NCBI GenBank assembly: GCA_030435675.1
Contig: CM059623.1
Coordinates: forward strand, 9,512,012 to 9,576,011
DNA from: Steinernema hermaphroditum
Lineage: Eukaryota; Nematoda; Chromadorea; Rhabditida; Steinernematidae
Direction of reading: 5' to 3'
DNA: 64,000 nucleotides
In this document: in pieces, positions 46,301 through 64,000 of the stretch
Numbering within the stretch: the stretch's first letter is position 1
Layout: each line of letters begins with the position of its first letter
Notes under the pieces: generated by a model
Database searches by the model: none
Told to the model about the DNA's origin: nothing
Seen by the model: only the letters and a program-made list of their open reading frames with translations
Position numbers and translations under genes: made by a program

Positions 46301-46992
46301 CCATCTTGACCCAGGAAGAAGTGTCATGACGCCGATGATTGGTTTTTGTGGTGCCGATGGACACATACAGATTCGATGATTGGATTCGAATTGATTGGAT
46401 TATGTACTCTTAGATGTGTGGTCCTGCACGGACCAGAGTGACTCTTCTAGCATGTCAGACCCTCTGTAGAATCTACAGAAGCGCTTCCTCGCCATCTCAT
46501 AATTGCTGTTTACCTGCTGCACCTAATCTTGCTCAAAGGCGTGTCGCATTACCCTCCCCAGTAATCCCAAAATAGTCCCATTGTCCCGCACCCACCTGTA
46601 CGGCAGTCGGGAACGTCGGCGCGTTGTCGTTGACGTCGGCAACCTTTACGGTAACGGTAATTATCGCCGCCGGCTGCGCAACAAGCACCAAGTCAAGTCG
46701 GGCCACCTGCTCGCGGTCGATGCGCGCCACTGTCCGAAGGTCTCCCGTAGCGGCATCGAGGGAGACGAGCCCCTGCGAGGCGCCGTTCAGACGGTACTTA
46801 CGAAGAGGGTCCAGCGGCACTCGGCCGATCAGTTGACCCGGAGGCGCATCTGGAAGGGAACGGGAGGGGATGATGGAGGCTGATTAGGGAAATACCTTCG
46901 CTGACGGTGAACTCGACGGAGGTCTCCGTGAATTGAGCGGAAAGAGGAGAAAAACAGAAGAGGAGCAGGAAGATGGGAACTGCATATTTCAT
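31325..46992 (-). CDS. cdh-4: giant Fat-like cadherin
   Basis: Twenty-three exons from 46992 to 31325 join in phase to 4400 aa. Exon starts: 46992, 46849, 46134, 45390, 45063, 44827, 43464, 43142, 42914, 41708, 40229, 38575, 37138, 36671, 36258, 36007, 33972, 33610, 33409, 32782, 32488, 31911, 31693. There is a signal peptide (MKYAVPIFLLLFCFSPLSA), then about 34 cadherin repeats to about residue 3560, counted from Ca-linkers such as DVNDNAP. Several linkers are degenerate. Next come EGF-like modules (about 3575-3730), LamG (about 3735-3920), EGF, a second LamG (about 3960-4130), one TM helix (about 4180-4204) and a 196-aa tail with an Arg-Ser stretch. This order is that of Fat proteins, which act in planar polarity, cell adhesion and neuron migration. 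CDH-4 is the nematode member of this length; CDH-3 is the alternative. The two largest introns are 461 bp and 1130 bp. TACNGTA 7-mers crowd the exons. Confidence 0.9.
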
Positions 46993-49279
46993 GGTGACGC
47001 AGTTCAGAGGAGTGAGGAGTGGACGAGCTGAAAGGTCTTGATTTATTTAATTTGTCACAGCTCTTCTCGGGACGACGACCTCGTTGCACCCTCTACTCAA
47101 ACGCCTTTTTGTGAAACCCCCTAAACAAATAATCGTCGATTTGGCGCAAGTGTAATCTCCAATTTTCCAGTTGAACCGCTTCCTCCAACGGCCTTCGATT
47201 CGGCGCTTTTAATTGCTTTTTCGACACTTTGCGGGCGCTGTTTTGACAACCTTGACAAGCGACTTTTTCCATCCCCGATGCCACCGCTGACCAGTATCGA
47301 TCGCCCCTCGGACATCATCTGTCGCAAATGGAAACGCGCGAAGACGCCAGGAATCGCAAATGTCGGCGATTAGATGCGCCACGGTGATAAGGCGTTGAGG
47401 AGTGAGACCGGACACGATCTACTTATCGCGTAGATCTTAAAATAACCCAAACGGCCTAAGCTGTTAATAGCCCCCTCGGGTGTTATTGCTTGTTTTGAGG
47501 GGCGATGTGAATGATGCGCTGGAATAGAGCGATGGAACTGAATGGACTTGATGGGAATTAATATATCAGATGGGAGAGTCGTTGAACGTGTCCCATGAAG
47601 TGGCCAGTCACGGCTCTATTTCTGTGACGATGTACTGTTTTTTGACTGAAACATGCCCAGATAAAGAAAGGCTGATCAAGATTGCTAAGCAAGAATTACA
47701 CTTCTGTCCGTCAAATTCTAAAAGAATTCACCATTTGACTTTTAGGCCAAACATGTCCGAATATTCCGAGCTTGACCGAATGGTCTAAACCCCAATAACG
47801 GTTGCGAAACCGATGGGATCTGGGCATTAAAGAGATGAAAACAAGCAGATGGCCCCTATAAAATCAACCATCTGCTAAAAGCACCAACGGCAGAACGCTC
47901 CTAAACCTTTTACAGCCCTTTATTTATGTAAATCCAGCGCGCAGTGAGAAATTCTCCAAAATGGCCTTACCCGAAATCAGTAAGAACACAAAGAGCTCAT
48001 CACTCAACCTCCCAAACCGGAACACAAAAAGCGAAATTGGAAAGAGGATAACCGTAACACGACTCACCTTATCCGCTCATGCTCGGCAATCACACAAACT
48101 CGCGTTGACAACCGTGTCTTCGCGCTCACAGTCGGGGGTTCGCGGGTGGTTTCGCGAAAGGTTCGACCGTCGGTCTGTGCGGCTGTACGCGCGGATGTCC
48201 TCGAAGCAGCGGGGGCGGCGCCTCCCCGGACAGTCTTCGAGGGATGCGGGCGGAGGGAGAGGATTGCGGTGGCGCTGTTTATTGCCCTCGGTCATTGTTT
48301 TTGCCGTCGTCGTCGATGTCGCGCGGCCTTTGACGACCTTTGGCGGCGACGAGGCGGAAATTCGGACGATCATGAGGGCAGGAAGTGGCCCTCGCGGAGA
48401 TACTCAAGCGCCCGAGGCGCGCCTCGCCAGGTGGTCAGTTTCCGAGGCGCACAGCTGTGTGAGGTTCGCAGATTTTCGGAGCGGAGTAATTGTCACCTTG
48501 TTCGGCAAATGGCACCGTTAATTTTTTGCGCATATGGGAAACGATGAAGCGCAAAATCGGGAGAGCGAATTTGGAGTGCGTTCGAATGGAACTGGGGCCC
48601 AGGAAGAGCAGGACCATTGAAATACTAAAGAATAAGGCTAGTGGTTAAAAGCCTCGTCGAACAAGGGAAAAAAGTGCCAAGAACGGAAAACAATGTAAAT
48701 TTTAAATTTTTATTCAGTAAGCATGACTAAACTTCGGAAACTCGGACTAAAATTGGCTCGAGAGCCGAGGATTAAAATCTGAAAGGTAGGACATTCACAG
48801 AATTGGTCATGTAGCAGTCCTTGCCGAACCTTCTACAACACCAATGGGGCAAAAATCGCCTAGAAACGTTTGAGAAAACAACGTTTAGAAAGAATACCAA
48901 ATTTCATCTATTGAAACTTTGAACCAATCACTATGCGTATGCGTGTTCGCATCAAGGCTTGTGCACTCTCGAGTCTTGACTGGACAGCCCTGGACTGCAT
49001 GCGGTCGTTTGACGATGGAGTGAGCATCTCCAAAAGATTGACAGGGGAAGGAGGAGAATCGGAGAGGCGACCAGGGAGCATGTTACCCAAATTTCCTCTA
49101 GCGCAAATACAAACAGGTGGACTCCAACTTCAATATATAGCGATGCCATTTTTAGTTTCTATCAAAAGGCGTTCTGAAAAAGCCGACTATTGGAGACGGT
49201 CGGATTGATCACTTTTTTCGGAAATATTGTTTCCATATCATATTTTTCTGAGAGCTGACCAGTTTTTGACTCTTGTGGT
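46993..49279. other. upstream region of the cadherin gene
   Basis: No supported gene. 48100-48450 is GC-rich. A 186-codon plus-strand frame (47961-48521) is low-complexity Arg-rich and looks like chance. Probably regulatory DNA for the cadherin gene. Confidence 0.35.
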
Positions 49280-49705
49280 CACTTTTCAAAAATTTCATAT
49301 TCAATAGCCGATATTCAATTTGTGCGACAGAAATTTTGGTGAGCAAGGCGTCCTTCTAGAAGAATATACGAAGAACTTTCTATGCTGCCTTTGCTGTGAA
49401 CAGTTCTTAGACTTGTCTTGCCAAAACACTGGTGATCTGAAAACGAAGAGCCGTAGAGTTTCTTTCCTAAACAGAACATCTGGCCTTTCCGTGTCTTCAT
49501 TTCTTTGACACTTGTAGAATTTATTTCTTTTCAAAAATTTTGTAATCATTAGCTGATTGTTGTTCATTCGAACTGAGCTGAGCAAGTAGGCCTTTTAAAT
49601 TAATAAGCGAAAATCTTTGTACGCTGGCGCTACTTGTCTTGTACGTCTTGCACAGTTCCTCAACTTGGTGCGACAATGTACCGGTGATCTGAAAACGAAG
49701 TTTCT
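49280..49705. repeat. diverged tandem duplication
   Basis: Unit 1 (about 49280-49447) and unit 2 (about 49525-49702) share, in order, CTTTTCAAAAATTT, GAGCAAG, CTTGTCTTG and (T/C)GGTGATCTGAAAACGAAG, the last nearly identical. Confidence 0.5.
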
Positions 49706-50524
49706 TTTCTTGACATCCGGACATCCAGAACTTCTCCGTTCTTATCCTTTTCTATCTGTACCTGCAGGGTGATCCGCCATTCCTAGGCGACATGATCCCC
49801 TTTAATAGAGACCGACCATCAACTTTTTGTCAAAGTCCTAAACGACTTTCTCATCACTTTTTGTGTCGATTCTTCGCGCATCACTAATCTTTCGGCCTCC
49901 TTCTGGACACTCATCGTCTCACGTCATGGAGGGTTGCGTGTTGTTCCACAATCCCTAACGCAGCCCTCATTCTGTTTTTGGAACTTTGTTGATTCAAATA
50001 TTATTTTCAGTGAGGTCAAGATCGTCTTTCCCACGCGAACTGTCGATTCGCCTTTCAGTGACCGTCAATCTCAAGGCTGCTCAGTTTAACCTCTATTTAC
50101 ATAACACAGATTTTGAATAAATGGCTCGCCGGTCGCCACACAAAGGGAATTGAGACGACACTCGATTGCCTAATTGCATTCGACGCCAATGGGGCGTCTT
50201 CACTCGCGTTTCGCGCGAGATTTGAGTCAATTGTCCGTCACGGGCGTCTCTCCCTTCTCAAGCAGCGACATTCCTCCGGCAGCTCAAGGTCAAGAGGAGT
50301 TCTTCAAATCCAAATAATCACGCGCTCCGGCACCACAAGTATGATCCGCCGGTGGCGCCAACGCGACCGGTGAGACCAGCGCGGCGGCGCTCTAATTGAG
50401 TGAAAGTGCGGATTAGTGGAGGCCGATTGGAATCGGAACTGAAAACGAGAGGCTCCTGAAACAATGGGATGTGAGAGGGCACTTCAGGCGGGGTACAAAT
50501 GATCGTTTCTTTGGTAGATCGTAG
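49706..50524. other. intergenic, nothing recognised
   Basis: No coding signal in this stretch. Confidence 0.3.
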
Positions 50525-50601
50525 AAAAAACTAGAGTTCCGAGTCTGTATCCACGAGGTTCCGAGCGCCTCGTGGATACAGACTCGGAACTCTAGTTTTT
50601 T
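50525..50601. repeat. perfect 34-bp inverted repeat, 9-nt loop
   Basis: The left arm 50525-50558 (six A, then CTAGAGTTCCGAG to CCACGAGG) is exactly complementary to the right arm 50568-50601 (CCTCGTGG to CTAG and six T). The loop is TTCCGAGCG. No mismatch in 34 pairs. Confidence 0.95.
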
Positions 50602-51451
50602 TGTTGCCTTGGCAAGTTTCGCTTAGAAGTGAACGTTGTACCTTTGGCGGGCGTTGAAATTCACAAAAAATGGAACGAAATTTAGTTCATTCAATGGACA
50701 TGTGAATAAACTTCAAATTACAAATTTGATCCATTGTCGATAGTAGATCCTTCTACTAGGTTGTTAAGTTGAAAACGGGTCACCTTTGCATTCAGCAGGT
50801 AAGACCCAACGATGCACGCGATTGAAGACAGTCACCGTCCATCACACAAGTGTCGAGATGCTATGCTAAGGACCGCCAAAACAGATCAGTCACCAATAGG
50901 AATTCAATGGACAAACCCAAGTCTTGCAGATAATGTCGAAACATATGTAAGAATCTTCCCTTCAAGGCAAGATCATACATGACTGCCACAAAGAATGACT
51001 TCATTGAAAGCCGTACACGCGCAGGCAGTCCCAATTACGAAAGTCATCGATCTCCTTCTCATAGAGCTCTCGCCTTTTGGAGCCTTATTTGACCTTTTTT
51101 GTAGATCCTCTATCAAGGGCCTGAAAAATTAACCACGAAATGTGAGAGAGGGAGGTCGACGGGTTTGTCTTATGGGCCAGTGCCGAAACAAATTGCCCTA
51201 AGAGCGTCCGTAAAAAATGAATTCCAAACGTCACTCCGTTCCCTCCGCCCCGATCAATGAGAAACGTGCTCTGAGACATCGTTTGTTGGCATTTCCAAAG
51301 GTCGGCTGTTCATCTGAACGTTCTCTGATAATTGCACCTGCCTTATAGAAATAAAACTCAATTGGTCGCCATGGAAATCTCAGTCGCCCTCTGAGTCCAA
51401 CAGCGTTTCATTTCAAGTGTGCACTTGAGGAGGTCGGGTAGACTTCTCGAA
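50602..51451. other. intergenic, nothing recognised
   Basis: No coding signal before the LITAF 4 start. Confidence 0.3.
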
Positions 51452-52138
51452 ATGTCCTACCAGAACGTTCTCAAAGGTACCGTAGTCCTTAGAACATCGT
51501 TGCACAAAGCCTTTCAGACACTCTTTATCCTGATGCCCTTCCTCCTCCAGATGCCACTTACCATCATGCCGGGGCCTATCCCCCAAACAGCATCCCTGAA
51601 TATCAGCCCCGTCCTCCCCCGTATCCGCCGACGGTAACCTACGCCAGTGGAGAGGGCGCCATGATCCAGCCGGGACAGAATGCAGTCATCGTGGCCGTGG
51701 CGCCGCTTCCCATGGGAGAGACCCCTTTCCACGTTCAGTGCCCCCACTGCAAGGAGGCTGTGTTGAGTGACATAGAACACAGTGTTGGCCGATTCGCTTG
51801 TATCATCATCATCGTCTTGCTGATCTTGTAAGTAACACCTGAGGACAGGCTGAGATGGTCACTAGAATTGTGACAACGGAGTAGAAGACTATAGGGCGGA
51901 GTAGGGCGGGTAGCCGAAACTTCGAATTCCCAAATCCGAGCTAAACCTTGTAAAAGGCATCGAAACTAATCAATGGAAATACTTTCAGCGGCTGTTGTTT
52001 GTGTTCATTCCTTCCATGCTGTATCAATTCTTGCAAGGTATGTACCGTACCCCCCCTCGCTTCTATCCTATACACCTTCAGGACGTCATTCATTCGTGCC
52101 CAAAGTGTCGTGGCTATATCGGAACCTACAAACGCTGA
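51452..52138 (+). CDS. LITAF-domain membrane protein 4 with PPxY arm
   Basis: Exons 51452..51476, 51518..51827, 51989..52037 and 52082..52138 give 146 aa. The Pro/Tyr-rich N-terminal arm (YQPRPPPYPPT) has a PPPY motif, known in LITAF and related proteins to recruit NEDD4-type ubiquitin ligases. The LITAF domain follows: CPHCKEAVLSDIEH, hydrophobic RFACIIIIVLLIFGCCLCSFLPCC, CKDVIHSCPKCRGYIGTYKR. The 49-base third exon matches the three copies at 28-30.6 kb, so all four share an ancestor. This copy is on the other strand and keeps the N-terminal arm the others lack. The start context CTCGAAATG resembles copy 3. TACCGTA occurs in introns 1 and 3. Confidence 0.9.
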
Positions 52139-52187
52139 AGATTAGCACCGAAATCGGATTGTGTTCTTTGGACTGCAAAGATTTCAC

Positions 52188-52193
52188 AATAAA
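52188..52193 (+). terminator. poly(A) signal of LITAF 4
   Basis: AATAAA lies 49 bp past the stop codon. Confidence 0.65.
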
Positions 52194-52833
52194 TTTGTTC
52201 AATGGATCGTGATGGTGTGATTCTTAGAGTTGTGCCTCGACCCTAATGAGGAATCCGTGCAGAAGTTCTAAAAATAGCTTTCCTCTTATACACTCCTGCG
52301 TCACTTCGGGTGAATTGCTCTGACGCACGATACCCGAAATGGCCATCAACGGTTATGTCCACGTCAGTGCCCTAATGACATTACTCGGAAGAAACTTCAA
52401 ACCACATAATGAGATCCAAATGAAGAGTCGACATCAACAAGCTCACAAGGGAAGGCATCTAAGTGCCAGACGACGATCGGGTTGATATTTGGTGAAGTGG
52501 TAGAGCTTGGTGTGGGGAGTTATCAAGATCCCTCTCTACCCCTCTATCAAGATTCACTACCTAAATACCCTTCGAAAGTTACCTGATTCTCGTCCGGAAC
52601 TTGGACGGCTTCGCTTGTCGGCTCATATCAAGCTTCGAACCCAAGCAAACACATAGACGATCGAAAAGATCACGCATTACGGAACTCCGACAGAAGGTGC
52701 CAGAAAATGTTGACGGAAGACGCTCTTATGTGCAAAACTGAATCGCCGACAACGGAGTTCGTGGTGAAAACGCGCGTAATTGATAGCTCGAGGAACTTCC
52801 TAGGCAAAAACCCATGTTCCAATTACGGTAGTA
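52194..52833. other. intergenic, nothing recognised
   Basis: No coding signal. A TACGGTA lies just downstream near 52824. Confidence 0.3.
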
Positions 52834-53060
52834 TCGTTCGGGAACCGGCCCTGAAGGAAACAGTCCTGAGCAACAGTTTGTTCAAGAAATTACAAAAAAA
52901 CGGTAACTGTCTACTGAAACCCGAATTGGCAACTCGCAAAAAAAACCCAGATAAATAAAGCAGCTGTGATGCATATTACAGTACCCACGGCAGACTCGAC
53001 GAACAGCGAGCGAGGGCGAAGCCAAATCGTTCGGGAAACGTTCCTGAAGGGAACCGTCCT
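52834..53060. repeat. short direct repeat pair upstream of prp-8
   Basis: TCGTTCGGGAA...CCTGAAGG at 52834-52867 recurs at 53027-53060 (about 28 of 34 bases equal by eye). Confidence 0.5.
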
Positions 53061-53904
53061 TCTATTGGAGACGTCGTACTTCCAGAGCTTTCGAATCCGT
53101 GGTATCCCACATGAACTTCCCGAAACCGCGCACCTTGTTGTTTTTGCCTCGACCGTTCTCCGATACCATGGATTCCGAAATATTTTTGACTCCATAACGC
53201 ATCAACAATCCTGTGCTTTTGCCACATTCGCGTGTTATCCGACTAACTTCCGCATTAAATAAGCACTTTCGATTGAAATGTTGTCATGCTGCTTGTCACT
53301 TTTTCGATTTTATCGCTTCTTGCTATCAAACCAACCGTCCTTTCGGTCTGGGATTGACAGAAAGACGGTCTCGAGCCGAGATCCAGACAGACACACGGAC
53401 TCGAGACTCGCGAGTCTATTTCCGTTCGGTTCTCCCGTCTAACTGTCTGTTTTCTGTCGCGCCGACAGTTTATCTCGCAGACAAGACGATAAGCGCGACG
53501 TCTAGGAATTTCGAAGATCACTTTCTACTGCGTTTTGGTCCCGCAACGACGAGCGTGATTGGTTGTGGGTTGAAAAATGGCGGATGCAGTATTCGAAAAT
53601 GGCGCATCGCTCCTCTGATTGTTTTCGGCATTGATTTCTACCAAAATTCTTTTTACGATGGTCTCGCTATGGGAAGGAATCCGCTCGCAGTGCGTCCGTT
53701 AGGTTAGGTTTTCCTTTCAGATGGTTTCCGATGAGGCTCACCCTCAACTGCACTCTTGTTTACACGTTCGTGACATTTGAGGCATTGTCAGCAGCCGTTT
53801 GTGCGTTGAAAATAACGGATTTTGATTTTCTGCGGCATTTCGCGCACCTTTTCGTTCCGAAGCGCACAGTTGTGGGTATAGTCTTACAGGTGCTTGTTTT
53901 GCAG
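53061..53904. other. prp-8 upstream region
   Basis: No gene seen. It ends in TGTTTTGCAG immediately before the prp-8 ATG, a good spliced-leader acceptor. Confidence 0.45.
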
Positions 53905-61509
<7,605 letters not shown>

Positions 61510-61670
61510 TTATTTTGAGATCGTTTGTTATTTGTTGTGAATCGAATTAAAAGTGTCTAAAATATCTTGCTGTCTCCGCAACACACGTTCCGACGTAGGT
61601 TTGATACATTGGTTGGCGAGTTCTGCGGTTTAATCTTGTCCAAGTAGCGTTTGCTCATGAGCTGGGGTCT

Positions 61671-64000
<2,330 letters not shown>

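Noticed and set aside
47961..48521. 186-codon plus-strand open frame
   Set aside because: GC-rich Arg/Ser composition, no motif, no splice or start context; likely chance in GC-rich promoter DNA.

Overview
The window is nuclear DNA of a nematode. Genes are split by very short introns (mostly 43-60 bp) ending in TTTCAG or TTTTAG. Several start codons sit directly behind a splice acceptor, as expected for spliced-leader trans-splicing. The best-conserved proteins (PRP8, WDR48, a Fat-type cadherin, a SLC17A9-type transporter) read like nematode orthologues. A genus cannot be fixed from sequence alone; secreted trypsin-like proteases driven from compact GATA-rich promoters would suit many rhabditid, strongyloid or steinernematid worms.

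Layout. 0.1-0.5 kb: a small MADF protein (-). 1.1-3.8 kb: a DDX24/MAK5 ribosome-biogenesis helicase (-). 4.6-9.1 kb: an S1 protease with an unusual pocket (+), a small type I membrane protein (+), a catalytically dead S1 homologue (-) and an intact trypsin (-). 10.2-12.1 kb: a vesicular nucleotide transporter (-). 12.1-16.6 kb: mostly gene-free, with a two-copy element carrying a covarying hairpin. 16.7-17.6 kb: a fourth S1 protease (-). 18.2-19.6 kb: two unrecognised genes, convergent with 3 bp between stop codons. 20.7-21.1 kb: a FLYWCH-MADF gene (-). 22.6-23.2 kb: a decayed mariner transposon. 23-28 kb: AT-rich and duplicated DNA. 28.0-30.6 kb: three tandem LITAF-like genes (-). 31.3-47.0 kb: one giant Fat-like cadherin gene (23 exons, 4400 codons, -). 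47-51.4 kb: intergenic DNA with a perfect 34-bp inverted repeat. 51.5-52.1 kb: a fourth LITAF gene with a proline-rich PPxY arm (+). 53.9-61.5 kb: prp-8 (+). 61.7-64.0 kb: wdr-48 (+), running off the end.

How the genes relate. The four proteases probably form an intestinal secreted set: signal peptides, TATA boxes and GATA motifs. One member has lost two catalytic residues. prp-8 and wdr-48 lie 161 bp apart on one strand and could be an operon.

The most unusual signals are these: (1) dense over-representation of the 7-mer TACNGTA inside the cadherin exons, in several reading frames and also in introns; (2) three GC-AG introns in prp-8, the gene for the spliceosome core protein, and a likely fourth in wdr-48; (3) the protease pseudoenzyme; (4) a two-copy element with a compensatory base-pair change; (5) a perfect 34-bp foldback. 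All exon coordinates were derived by hand from splice motifs, reading phase and protein-family knowledge; no alignment or search was run.
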